From the NCBI GenBank assembly GCA_963713445.1, contig CAVQMB010000024.1, forward strand, positions 62,001 through 126,000: a stretch of DNA of 64,000 nt. The letters run 5' to 3'. Below, piece by piece: positions 47,482 through 56,466 of this stretch (positions within the stretch are counted from its first letter, which is position 1; each line of letters opens with the position of its first letter). A program made the translations under genes and the position numbers. The stretch is from CAVQMB01 sp963713445 (lineage in GTDB: Bacteria; Pseudomonadota; Gammaproteobacteria; Competibacterales; Competibacteraceae). A model generated the notes under the pieces. It had not been told where the DNA came from and did no database searches. It saw only the letters and a list, made by a program, of their open reading frames with translations.

Positions 47482-48987
47482 ATGACAACCGATCGCCTTG
47501 CCATCCCCGGCTACCGCATCGAACGTGAACTCGGCCGCGGCGGGATGGCCACCGTGTATCTGGCACAACAGGAATCGCTCAATCGGCCGGTGGCACTGAA
47601 AGTCATGAATCCGGTACTGGCGGCCGATGACAGTTTCCGGCAGCGGTTTCTTAATGAAGGCCGCATCATCGGCCAGCTCAGCCACAGTCATATCGTTTCC
47701 GTTTACGACATAGGCATCCGCGAACAGAACTACTACCTGTCAATGGAATATCTGCCGGGCGGCTCCCTGCGCGAGCGCATTCGCCAGGGCATGGCCACTG
47801 GCAACGCGCTTGAGGTCGCCAGGATGCTGGCCAGCGCACTCGATTACGCTCACCGCCGGGGCTTCATCCATCGGGATGTTAAGCCACTCAATGTTTTGTT
47901 CCGCGAGGACGACACTCCCGTCCTGACCGACTTCGGGATCGCCAAGATCCTGGGTGCCGACCTGCAGCTTACCCAGACTGGTTTTGCACTCGGCAGTGCC
48001 GGCTACATGAGCCCGGAGCAGGCGCTGGGCAAGCCGTTGGACCGGCGTGCCGATATCTACAGCTTCGGCGTGCTGCTGTGGGAGATGCTTACCGGCAGCC
48101 CGCCTTTTCAGGCAGCCGATGCATTCGCGCTGGCGCTGCAACACGCCACGGCACCGGTTCCGCAATTAGCGGGCGGACTGGCGCGCTACCAGCCACTGCT
48201 GGACAGGTTGCTGGCCAAACAACCAGAAGATCGCGTCGCCCGGCTGGCCGCATTCCTGACCGCCCTGCAATCGCTGAATGACCCTGGACCGGGGACCAGC
48301 GATGGCGCCGATACTACCGTCATCCGTCCGGCACCAGCCGCCGAGCAGGGGTCTGCGTCCGGTTCGTTATCCCATGTCAGGCTCACCGACGCCGTCACCG
48401 GACTGAACGTAGTGCAGCGTGAACAACATCGCATGGTGGCACGACTGCCGGACCTGATTGAATCGTTGCGCATCGAACAGCCCGATGTTGCCAGCGACTG
48501 CCTGGACACGAGCCACGCCCTGCTGAACACACTGGCGGGCATGAGCGATCATCTGCTGCAGCAGCTGGGCACCCGGAACCTGGCACCGGACCAGCGTGAC
48601 CGGCTGCACCTTGCCCTGGATAGACAGGCCCGGATCGATGCTTTTGCCACCCAGTTGCAGGAATTCGGCGAGTTGATCCTGCAACCCGCTGAGGGCACCG
48701 GGCTGCAGATGCTCAGACTGAACATGATAGAGGGCCTCGACGCAATCCTGCTGATACTGCGCGATGCCGTCCTGGGTGACGATCCCGACGCTTTCGATCT
48801 GGCGCGTTCGATCACCGGCGACCGCAGTGAGCTGATGCAGAATCTCCGGCAGAGTTACCTGACCGACGAAACCCGCGCCCTCGCCACCCGCGACAAGCGG
48901 CTCGTGCTGCAGTTGACCGGTCAGTTCGAACGCCTGATCTGGACGCTGGGTGGTCTCGTCCCGCGATTGGCACCAGCTTCACTGTGA
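47482..48987 (+). CDS. Hanks-type serine/threonine protein kinase, cytoplasmic
   Basis: 501 aa. Kinase domain residues about 10-270: GRGGMATVY (P-loop), VALKVM (ATP Lys), HRDVKPLNVLF (catalytic loop), DFGIAKI (Mg), GYMSPEQ and DIYSFGVLLWEMLTG. No transmembrane helix. Residues about 310-501 form an all-helical region (QREQHRMVARLPDLIESL, ILLILRDAVLGDD, DKRLVLQLTGQFERLIWTLGGL) that looks like a PhoU-type bundle; that identification is tentative. Convergent with the RsbW-like gene six bases away. Likely a partner for the SpoIIE-type phosphatase in the same locus. Confidence 0.9.
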   Translation: MTTDRLAIPGYRIERELGRGGMATVYLAQQESLNRPVALKVMNPVLAADDSFRQRFLNEGRIIGQLSHSHIVSVYDIGIREQNYYLSMEYLPGGSLRERIRQGMATGNALEVARMLASALDYAHRRGFIHRDVKPLNVLFREDDTPVLTDFGIAKILGADLQLTQTGFALGSAGYMSPEQALGKPLDRRADIYSFGVLLWEMLTGSPPFQAADAFALALQHATAPVPQLAGGLARYQPLLDRLLAKQPEDRVARLAAFLTALQSLNDPGPGTSDGADTTVIRPAPAAEQGSASGSLSHVRLTDAVTGLNVVQREQHRMVARLPDLIESLRIEQPDVASDCLDTSHALLNTLAGMSDHLLQQLGTRNLAPDQRDRLHLALDRQARIDAFATQLQEFGELILQPAEGTGLQMLRLNMIEGLDAILLILRDAVLGDDPDAFDLARSITGDRSELMQNLRQSYLTDETRALATRDKRLVLQLTGQFERLIWTLGGLVPRLAPASL

Positions 48988-48993
48988 ATGCGG

Positions 48994-49419
48994 TCAGCGT
49001 TCCAGCGGCAGCGACATCTCGAGGCAGTTCTGACCACCCTTGCGCCGATACGAGACTCGGTCCATGAACTGCTTGACCAGATGAACGCCGAGCCCACCGA
49101 TTCGCCGCGCCGCCAGTGGCGTGTCAAGATCGGGTTCGGGTGCCTCGGAAAACGGGTCGAACGGTGTCCCATTATCACGCACTACCACTGCGATGCGGTC
49201 CGGCCCGCTGCGGATGGCGATATCAATCCGCGGGTCATCACAACCACCGAAACCGTAGCTGATAGTATTGGTGACCAACTCGTCCAGGGCTAGATTGAGG
49301 TGAAACAAGGCATCGTCGGGCAACCCAGCCTGGCCGGCAAACGTCTCTAGCGCCGCGTGCATGCGCGCCAGTTCCGCGGTATCCGCTCTCAACTGCAGCG
49401 TCATCTCGGCCACGGCCAC
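48994..49419 (-). CDS. Anti-sigma-factor-type kinase/ATPase, RsbW-like
   Basis: 141 aa GHKL ATPase fold. N-box DELVTNTISYGF (E47 and N51), D-x-G box DNGTPFDP (from D82), and glycine-rich GGLGVHLVKQF (108-115). In partner switching such proteins phosphorylate a STAS partner and bind a sigma factor or other target when free. No sigma factor is encoded nearby, so the target is elsewhere or is not a sigma factor. Last gene of the minus-strand group. Confidence 0.92.
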   Translation of the reverse strand: MAVAEMTLQLRADTAELARMHAALETFAGQAGLPDDALFHLNLALDELVTNTISYGFGGCDDPRIDIAIRSGPDRIAVVVRDNGTPFDPFSEAPEPDLDTPLAARRIGGLGVHLVKQFMDRVSYRRKGGQNCLEMSLPLER

Positions 49420-49455
49420 TTGCCCCGGCTCACCACGACAGGTCCGCGCCGCCGC

Positions 49456-49788
49456 TCACCAATCCGCCAACGCACTCTCGCAATCGCTACGGATATCGAG
49501 CAAAGCACTGAAACCGGCTATGGTCAACACCTCCCGGACCCGGTCGCCCAGGCTGCACAGCACCAGCTTACCGCCCAGGCCCTGCAAGCGTTTGGCCGCG
49601 AGCAGCAATACCCGTAGGCCGGCACTTGCCATGTAGTCGATGCCACCGAGATCCAGCAATAGCTGGCGCCTGCCACCATCGATGGCGCCCAGCACACCGC
49701 TCTCGAAAGCCTTCGCATTGCTGCTGTCGATGCGTCCTTCAGGCGCCAAAATTGTGACCTCGCCGGCCTGCCGTTCCTGCATGTCCAT
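49456..49788 (-). CDS. Anti-sigma-factor antagonist, RsbV-like STAS protein
   Basis: 110 aa from ATG 49788 with GCAGGAGG upstream, giving MDMQERQAG. STAS domain: VTILAPEGRIDSSNAKAFE and LLLDLGGIDYMASAGLRVLL. Ser55 in MASAG is the expected phosphorylation site, the substrate of the RsbW-like kinase and of the phosphatase domain. Full length for the family. Between the phosphatase gene (93-base gap) and the RsbW-like gene. Confidence 0.92.
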   Translation of the reverse strand: MDMQERQAGEVTILAPEGRIDSSNAKAFESGVLGAIDGGRRQLLLDLGGIDYMASAGLRVLLLAAKRLQGLGGKLVLCSLGDRVREVLTIAGFSALLDIRSDCESALADW

Positions 49789-49881
49789 CAGACCTCCTGC
49801 AACATTCACATGTATCGATCGGAAATGGGGTACTGATGACGATCACTCACATCCGGCTGCCGTCACCGGCCGCTGGCACGA

Positions 49882-52839
49882 TTATTGCTTAATACCCAGA
49901 TAGCGCAGACTGAGACAGGTCATGTCATCCGACGGGGACACCCCATCCGCGAACGACTTGACCGACTCGCCGACCAGTCCGGCAATTTCCGCCACCGCCA
50001 CAGATCCCACCCGCTGCGCCAGCAACGCCTCGAGTCTGGACTCACCGAATTCCTCGCCATCGGCGCTGAACGCTTCGGTCACCCCATCGGTATACAAAAA
50101 CAGCGTATCGCCCGGGTTCATCAAATATTCGCTCCCCTGGTAGTGATGCCCTGCCAGCACGGCGACAGCGATGCCGCCGGTGCCGGGCAACTGAGCAAGT
50201 TTGCCCGCTGGACTCACCACGTAGGGCGGATTATGCCCGGCGTTGACATAGGTCAGACGGCCAGTGGGCAGATGCAGCAACCCATAAAACAGCGTGACGA
50301 ACATCATCTGCTCGTTTTCCGCCGCCAGCAAATCGTTCAGCTGGCTAATGCAGGCCGCCGGCGAGCGTTCGTACAGCGCCGTCGCCTTGAGCAGCGTCCG
50401 GGTAACTGCCATGAACAACGCCGCCGGCACCCCCTTGTCGGATACGTCGGCCACTACCACAGCGATGCTGTCGCCGCCAACCGCAAAGAAATCGTAGAAA
50501 TCACCGCCGACTTCGCGGGCCGGTTCCATATCGGCGTGGATCGCGAATTCAGGCCGTTGTGGAAAATCGCGCGGCAGAATAGCCTGCTGGACCTGGCGGG
50601 CGATCGCCAGCTCCCGCTGCAGCGCCAGCAACTGGGTCTTGGTCGCCAGCGCCTCGCGCAGCTCGGCTACCAGATCGGCCAACCGGCTATGCTGATCAAC
50701 GATCTGCCCGGACAGGCGCTGCAGCACCGCTGCCAGTAGTCCCAGCTGATCGTCCTGACGTATGTCGCTTGATGCCAGCGTGCCATTGCCGCCATTCGTC
50801 GCAGCATCCGGCACCCTCGCCTGCTGCAAGGTGGCGAGCAAACCCTGCCTCGCATCGGCGTCCAGGGATGCCGCCAGTTCTGTCATCTGCTGGCGGATGA
50901 AACGCTCCTGGCGCCGCCGCTGACGTTCCTGGCGGCGGCGCGAATCAGCCAGCGCCATCAACTCGCGCCGGAACCCGTGCACCGCCTCGGCAATGCGACC
51001 AATCTCGTCCTGGCGCGTACTTTCCAGGGTCACGGTGGTATCACCACGGGCCAGCGCCCGTAACACGTCAATGCCTTCCTCCAGCGGCCGGAATGCTCTT
51101 CTCAGATAGCCGTACAACCCGACCAGGACAAGCAGCAGAAAGCCGCCCACACCGACCAGGAACAGCGTGGTGATCCGCCGCGCCTGGCCCAGGCTGGCGG
51201 ACGAATCACGCACCGTGACCACTAATCCGACCTGGTCACCGTTAAGGTCACTCACCGGCACGCCGGTAACAGTGTACAGACGCCCACCATGGCTGATCTG
51301 CCCAGAGCTGGCATCGCGTAGCGGTACCCGTGGCAGCAGCCCGCGAAAGCGGGTATCGGTGGCGGTAATCAAACGACCCCGCAAATTCACCAGCAGGCTG
51401 GGCGCTCCCAGCGCCTTGGCGAAAGCCAGCAGGGCCCGCCGCACCCGCACGGCGACCGTACCGATGCCAACGACCCGTCCCTGGTAGCGCAGTGGGAAGC
51501 TGACCGCCAGTAGGTAGCGGCCGGGCGAGGCCTGGTATAACCCGCTGCGGTCAGCTCCGCCGGCCACCCTGGCCAGCGAACCGGCATCCAGAATCCGCCG
51601 GTTATCAAGGCTGGGTGCGGTACTGTAGAGTACCGTGCCGCCCGGTGTGACGATCTGCAGTTCGTCCAGAGCGCCGCGCTCCAGCAGCTGCCGGCTGGAT
51701 GAATCGACCACACTGGCAACACTGCCCCGGTCGCTGTCACTGATAACTCGCAGGGCGGCGACGTCATGCCGCAGCCCGGGTATCAATGCCCGCAAACGCG
51801 CCACTTCGGCCGTCACCACCTGATGCCAGAGCGCGCTCTGGCCGCCTATCGCGACCTCGGCGTAGCGCTCATCGAGCAACCGCTCGCGCTGCAGGCCGAG
51901 CAATCCCAGGCCAGTACACAGCAGCAATGCCGCCAGCATGACCAGCAGCGTGATACGCCCCCGCAACAACAGCCGGTTGCGCCACCGGCGTCGCCTGGCA
52001 GGGACGACTGCCGGCTGCGGCTGTCCGGCAACGAACTGAAACCGCTGTTGCAGCGGTATCACAACCGCATCTATACGTCGGGCCAGGCTGCCATCGAAAT
52101 CGATTGCCCGAAGTTCGGCGGCCCGGGCGGCAAGATCCCGGTAGCAGTCATTAACGCGCTCACAGAAGCCAGTGAGCGCCCGGAACACAGCAACTGTGAT
52201 ATCGTTGCCGGCCGCCGCCTGCGGCAGACCGAAATCACCGCCCGCCACCCGCTCCAGCGCCGACCGCAGGCTACGCTCGGGAAGCACCAGCCCGCGATAC
52301 ACGAGGCCAGCCACCAGCACGCCGCTGACAATGGCGGCGATCAGCACAGCCAGCACCGTGAAACGGTACAGCCAGGACAACGTTGCACCGACGCTGGCGG
52401 CTGTCGCCATGACCTGAACCGATCCGATGGCGTTCCCGTGCCTGCGTATGGGCACACTGACCCGTTCGACCTGAACTGCCGCAACCCGTTGTCGCGCACC
52501 CGCCGCGTACAGCTCATGCCCCTGGCCATCGCGCACCACGACCCACTGAACCGAGGGAATCCGGCTAAGCATGGTTCGCAGGTACGCTGGTACCGCGGGA
52601 ATCTGATTCAGCGGGATCCCAATATCCACTGCATGCGAGAACTGCCGGCCCAGTGCATGACCCAGCGTGGTGGCAGCAGCAGCGGCCTCCTGGCGCAATA
52701 AGGTGGCCGCGCGTCGCTCCACCAATCGAACGGAACCAGCAACAATCAGCGTGCCGAGCAAGCCTACTATCAGAGCCGCCAGCAACCCATGGCGAACCAG
52801 CCTCCAACCGCAGCCGCGGTCATCGTGAGCGGTCGTCAT
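49882..52839 (-). CDS. Membrane SpoIIE/RsbU-type PP2C phosphatase with two sensor modules
   Basis: 985 aa. Order: TM1 (about 15-35), extracytoplasmic sensor A (36-155, containing VDIGIPLNQIPAVPAYLRTML), TM2 (160-185), HAMP-like helices, TM3 (about 290-312), a larger Cache-like sensor B (315-555), TM4 (558-580), a HAMP domain (LEEGIDVLRALARGD, DEIGRIAEAVHGFR), a coiled-coil, and a PP2C/SpoIIE domain (about 765-980) with REVGGDFYDFF, VADVSDKGVPAALFM, NAGHNPPYV and YTDGVTEAF metal motifs. Predicted to dephosphorylate the RsbV-like protein on a signal. Two complete sensor units in one chain is unusual. Overlaps the next sensor gene by 20 bases. Confidence 0.92.
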   Translation of the reverse strand: MTTAHDDRGCGWRLVRHGLLAALIVGLLGTLIVAGSVRLVERRAATLLRQEAAAAATTLGHALGRQFSHAVDIGIPLNQIPAVPAYLRTMLSRIPSVQWVVVRDGQGHELYAAGARQRVAAVQVERVSVPIRRHGNAIGSVQVMATAASVGATLSWLYRFTVLAVLIAAIVSGVLVAGLVYRGLVLPERSLRSALERVAGGDFGLPQAAAGNDITVAVFRALTGFCERVNDCYRDLAARAAELRAIDFDGSLARRIDAVVIPLQQRFQFVAGQPQPAVVPARRRRWRNRLLLRGRITLLVMLAALLLCTGLGLLGLQRERLLDERYAEVAIGGQSALWHQVVTAEVARLRALIPGLRHDVAALRVISDSDRGSVASVVDSSSRQLLERGALDELQIVTPGGTVLYSTAPSLDNRRILDAGSLARVAGGADRSGLYQASPGRYLLAVSFPLRYQGRVVGIGTVAVRVRRALLAFAKALGAPSLLVNLRGRLITATDTRFRGLLPRVPLRDASSGQISHGGRLYTVTGVPVSDLNGDQVGLVVTVRDSSASLGQARRITTLFLVGVGGFLLLVLVGLYGYLRRAFRPLEEGIDVLRALARGDTTVTLESTRQDEIGRIAEAVHGFRRELMALADSRRRQERQRRRQERFIRQQMTELAASLDADARQGLLATLQQARVPDAATNGGNGTLASSDIRQDDQLGLLAAVLQRLSGQIVDQHSRLADLVAELREALATKTQLLALQRELAIARQVQQAILPRDFPQRPEFAIHADMEPAREVGGDFYDFFAVGGDSIAVVVADVSDKGVPAALFMAVTRTLLKATALYERSPAACISQLNDLLAAENEQMMFVTLFYGLLHLPTGRLTYVNAGHNPPYVVSPAGKLAQLPGTGGIAVAVLAGHHYQGSEYLMNPGDTLFLYTDGVTEAFSADGEEFGESRLEALLAQRVGSVAVAEIAGLVGESVKSFADGVSPSDDMTCLSLRYLGIKQ

Positions 52840-53584
52840 CGATCGCAGCCAGTCGGGTCGTTGCAGCGGTCAGCGCCTGCTGCGCCTCGGTCGATCGGGC
52901 ACGGGCCGCAACCACCAGGCCAGCCAGCCCGCTCTCATGCTCTGGTGGAGCGGCGTCATCCGCCAGCATCCGCTCCACTTGACGCATGGGACGTGTGGCA
53001 CGCCGACCCAGCCACCAGCCGCCGGTCAGCGTGCCGAGCAACGCAATGGCTGCTGCAATCAGACTCACCAGCCCTATGAACCGCGCCATGGCCGTCGCCC
53101 GCCGGCGCCCGTCAGCCGCCATCAGAGTAACCGCAACACTGCCCACAATCTGGCCAAGGTTGTTGTCGATGTTAAGGCCGAAGAGCGCATCGCCATGCGA
53201 CTCCAGATGCCAGGTATGACCGGTCTGGGCGGCGCTGGCCGCCGCGCGCCAGCCAGCGGGCACCGGCTCACCGATGACGCCCCGGTCGGTGCTGAACAAC
53301 GAACGTCCCGAACGATCGAAGATATCGATGGCGCGAATCTGAAGATCGCCGGCACGCACACGCTCGATGAGATCCTGGGCACCGGGCAGTTGATTGAGTT
53401 GCAGGCCCAGCCCGAGACTGGATTCCACGGTGGTACGCAGATTGGCCAGAATGAAACTCAGCCGTGACTGCACCAGACTGACGTTGAGCCGGTTGAAGGC
53501 GCTATAGGTCATTACGCCCGACGCCACCACCGCAACCAAGAGTGGCGCTATCAACGCGATTTGCAGCTGATGACGCAGTCGCAT
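52820..53584 (-). CDS. Membrane sensor protein with extracytoplasmic Cache-like domain, no output domain
   Basis: 254 aa from ATG 53584 with GGGAG upstream. TM1 (8-31), sensor domain with SSLGLGLQLNQLPGAQDLIERV and IDIFDRSGRSLFST (the Cache-like D-x-x-G turn), TM2 (158-182), then HAMP-like and helical residues to the end. No kinase, cyclase or phosphatase domain. Strongly resembles sensor A of the neighbouring phosphatase and reads into it with overlap; likely a co-receptor. Confidence 0.85.
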   Translation of the reverse strand: MRLRHQLQIALIAPLLVAVVASGVMTYSAFNRLNVSLVQSRLSFILANLRTTVESSLGLGLQLNQLPGAQDLIERVRAGDLQIRAIDIFDRSGRSLFSTDRGVIGEPVPAGWRAAASAAQTGHTWHLESHGDALFGLNIDNNLGQIVGSVAVTLMAADGRRRATAMARFIGLVSLIAAAIALLGTLTGGWWLGRRATRPMRQVERMLADDAAPPEHESGLAGLVVAARARSTEAQQALTAATTRLAAIDDDRSR

Positions 53585-53757
53585 CGCCCGACTCCCCGCA
53601 ACACAGCGCTCCGGCGCTTCTCTGACCCGCGGCGCCGGATCGTCCGGCGTGGCACCGGCGCCGAACCGGCCACGACCGCACAACATGATACGCATAATGA
53701 CCGCGCATTGGTGATATTCTGTGGCTGTTACTGGGTGGGGTGGAGAACGCGATCCCA

Positions 53758-54435
53758 ATGTGGCGACCGGCCATCCGCATTGTCGTGCTGTTTGCCATCA
53801 TCATCGGCTTCTCGGTCGCGCTGGGCGCCTATATGAACTACTCCAGCGTGCGCACGGCGTATCTCGATGCCATCCACTCCCGTATGCACGTGGTGGCCGC
53901 CGACATCGTGCAGGTGATCGAAACGGCCCAGTCGCTCGGCATAGCCCTAGCGGCACAGCACATGCTGCCGCCGCTACTGGAGGAACGCTATCATGCCTCG
54001 CCGCTGCTGCAGTCGATCGACGTTTTTGGAGCGCAGCACCGGATATTGTTCAGCAGCGCCGCCGCTCGGGTGGGCGTGGTACTGGATCAGCCCATCCTGC
54101 AGAACAACCCGTATCGCGAAGTCGAGCCCATCGTCAATACCCTGGGGATCACCACGGGTGGGCTGCTGCTGCGCTTCGATCGCAAAGCCATTGCGCACCA
54201 GCTCAGGGAACTCGCCGGAGCGATCATCGATGCTGCCTTGCGGGCCGTGCTGGCGGCGCTGGCAATCGGCGGCGGTGGAATCATGCTGCTGCTGATCCGA
54301 CTGCGCCACAAGTCCGCATCACCCGCCGAGCTGGTGGCGCGGAATCCGGCGACGCGCGACGCCGTAGCCGTTATTACAAACGTCCATGAGCAAATTGAGC
54401 GAGAGGCCTCCACATTCGGCGGCCCAGCCCGATAG
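53758..54435 (+). CDS. Membrane sensor protein with Cache-like domain (225 aa), divergent group
   Basis: ATG 53758 (MWRPAIRIVV); GTG at 53740 is an alternative. TM1 (6-27), sensor with AQSLGIALAAQHMLPPLLEERY and SIDVFGAQHRILFSS, TM2 (about 160-182), and a short cytoplasmic tail. Same design as the 254-aa sensor on the other strand. Three bases before the sensor-MFS fusion, so co-translated. No output domain. Confidence 0.82.
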   Translation: MWRPAIRIVVLFAIIIGFSVALGAYMNYSSVRTAYLDAIHSRMHVVAADIVQVIETAQSLGIALAAQHMLPPLLEERYHASPLLQSIDVFGAQHRILFSSAAARVGVVLDQPILQNNPYREVEPIVNTLGITTGGLLLRFDRKAIAHQLRELAGAIIDAALRAVLAALAIGGGGIMLLLIRLRHKSASPAELVARNPATRDAVAVITNVHEQIEREASTFGGPAR

Positions 54436-54438
54436 GTC

Positions 54439-56463
54439 ATGAACCAATTACAACTCAAACTGGGCCTGTTGCTGGTTGTCGCCCTGGGTCTGGCATTGGG
54501 ATTCATATCTTGGCAGTCCATGACCAGTGCTCGCCGACTGCTGCAGCCCGAGATCGGCCGCAAAGCGGAAACCCTGGCGCGATCGGTCGCCGGCCTGACC
54601 GACCGCGCACTCGCGTACGGCATCCCGCTGCACAGTCTGGTCGGCGTTCGGACACTTTTTCAACACATCGTCGAGCGCAATCCGGAACTGTCGTTTGCCG
54701 CGCTGCTTGACCGCAACAGCCAGGTGCAGGCTACCTACGGCGCCCATCCTCCACTGGCGTTCTCGGTCCGCGCCGGGTTCGACAGTGATAGCGGCGTCAC
54801 ATCCTGGCCGGTGCACAGCGGAGACAAACCTGTCGCCAGTGTCATCATCGGCATCAACCCTGACTTTGTGCGCGCTACCTTCCGCGATCTGTGGCTGGAC
54901 ACGGCGATCATCACCATTGTCACCACCTTGATCGCCCTGGAACTGATGGCAATTGCGTTTGGCGGCCGTCTGCATCGGGCGCTGGAGGGACTGCAGGAGC
55001 GCTTGACAGCACTCCGGCGGGCGGACTTGCGGGCCTACCAGAGCACTGTCCGAGGCACCGCATTGAGTCCCGCCATCAGCCACATCGACGCGTGGCTGAC
55101 GAGCCTCAATCGGCGCCATCTCCGGCTATGCAATGCCGCACTTGCATCCGGTAATCAATGGGCGGTGGATCGGCTCACCGGGCTGGAACGGCGCTTCGGC
55201 CTGGGTCAGCAACACGTTCCGGCACTGGGCCGCGCTGCCGCCATCAGAGCACCGCTGTTTCTGTTCATGCTGGCGGAGGAATTGCCACGTCCGTTCCTGC
55301 CCGGCTACATCAAACAGTTCGCCGTTTCGGTCAGCGGCCTGTCACCGGAGCTGGTCATCAGCCTGCCCATCGTGCTATTCATGGCCATCGTCGCGTTACT
55401 GCAACCGCCCCTGGGCACGTGGACCGAGCGCTATGGCCGCCGGCGTTCGCTGATGCTGGGCGCGCTGCTCGGTATGCTCGGTTTCGCCGGCACCGCAGCC
55501 ACGCTTGACATGACCATGCTGCTGATCGTCCGGGGTCTGACCGCAGTCGGTTTTGCCCTGGTATTTGTGGCCAGCCAGGGCCACGTCATCGACACCACCA
55601 GGGGCGCTCAGCGCAGCCGTGGCCTCGCTGCGTTCGTAGGCGCGATCATGGTGGCGGCCTTATGCGGACCACCGATTGGGGGCATTCTCGCCGACCGCTT
55701 GGGCAGTCGAGCGACCTTCCTGGTGGCGGCCATGCTGACGGGCTGTAGTCTGTTGCTGGCCTGGCGCACCCTGCCCCGGGCTACCCACACCGACGTCAGC
55801 AAGCCCGGCGGCCCCGCCTTCCGGTGGCGCCACATGCGCCTTATCGGCCAATCGCCGGCCCTGCTGAGCTTACTTTTTGGCTGTTCCCTGCCAGCCAAAA
55901 TGATCCTCACCGCGCTGTGTTTCTTTCTGCTGCCACTGCATCTGCAAGCGGTCGGCTTCGATCAGGCTGGGATCGGGCGCTTGCAGATGCTGTATCCGCT
56001 GGCCATGGTGGTACTGGTCACACCGTTCGCAGGCCTGGCCGAGCGCTGCAGCGGCAGGGCCGGTTTCGTCGTGGCCGGCGGTCTGCTGGCAGCACTGGCC
56101 ACCCTCTATCCGCTGTTCGGCACCAACGTCTGGCTGATCGGTGCGTTGCTGCTGCAACTCGGCATCGGTCAGGCGCTCAGCATCGCCTCGCAGTCAGCCC
56201 TGGTGGGTGAACTCGGCCAACAACTGCAGCTCCCGGTCAACGAAAGCGCTCTCTACGGTATCTTCCGGCTGATCGAACGCAGTGGCAGCGCGCTGGGTCC
56301 GGCACTCGCCGGGCTGTTGCTAGCGCGCTACGGCTTCCGGACGACGACTGTCATCATCGGTGCAATCGTCGCCGCCGGCGCCACTGTGTTTCTGGTGCTG
56401 GTGCGCCGGCCCGTGCCAGCCACCGTGCCGCCTCAACCACCCCCGTCAGCCGCAGGAGCTTAA
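54439..56463 (+). CDS. Sensor-MFS transporter fusion protein
   Basis: 674 aa. Residues 1-175 are a two-helix Cache-like sensor (TM1 8-27, ALAYGIPLHSLVGVRTLFQHIVERN, ALLDRNSQVQATYG, TM2 153-175). After a linker of about 90 residues with a HAMP-like start (LQERLTALRRADLRAYQ), residues about 265-650 form a major facilitator: LGTWTERYGRRRSLMLGALLG is the loop 2-3 motif, and RGAQRSRGLAAFVGAIM and ADRLGSRATF follow. Proline-rich C-terminus. An MFS domain controlled by a fused sensor, or used as a receptor, is atypical. Operon with the 225-aa sensor and the binding protein. Confidence 0.88.
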   Translation: MNQLQLKLGLLLVVALGLALGFISWQSMTSARRLLQPEIGRKAETLARSVAGLTDRALAYGIPLHSLVGVRTLFQHIVERNPELSFAALLDRNSQVQATYGAHPPLAFSVRAGFDSDSGVTSWPVHSGDKPVASVIIGINPDFVRATFRDLWLDTAIITIVTTLIALELMAIAFGGRLHRALEGLQERLTALRRADLRAYQSTVRGTALSPAISHIDAWLTSLNRRHLRLCNAALASGNQWAVDRLTGLERRFGLGQQHVPALGRAAAIRAPLFLFMLAEELPRPFLPGYIKQFAVSVSGLSPELVISLPIVLFMAIVALLQPPLGTWTERYGRRRSLMLGALLGMLGFAGTAATLDMTMLLIVRGLTAVGFALVFVASQGHVIDTTRGAQRSRGLAAFVGAIMVAALCGPPIGGILADRLGSRATFLVAAMLTGCSLLLAWRTLPRATHTDVSKPGGPAFRWRHMRLIGQSPALLSLLFGCSLPAKMILTALCFFLLPLHLQAVGFDQAGIGRLQMLYPLAMVVLVTPFAGLAERCSGRAGFVVAGGLLAALATLYPLFGTNVWLIGALLLQLGIGQALSIASQSALVGELGQQLQLPVNESALYGIFRLIERSGSALGPALAGLLLARYGFRTTTVIIGAIVAAGATVFLVLVRRPVPATVPPQPPPSAAGA

Positions 56464-56466
56464 TGC

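Noticed and set aside
50000..52700. Plus-strand open frames opposite the SpoIIE-type phosphatase (284 and 311 codons)
   Set aside because: Shadows of a gene with clear domain motifs on the minus strand.
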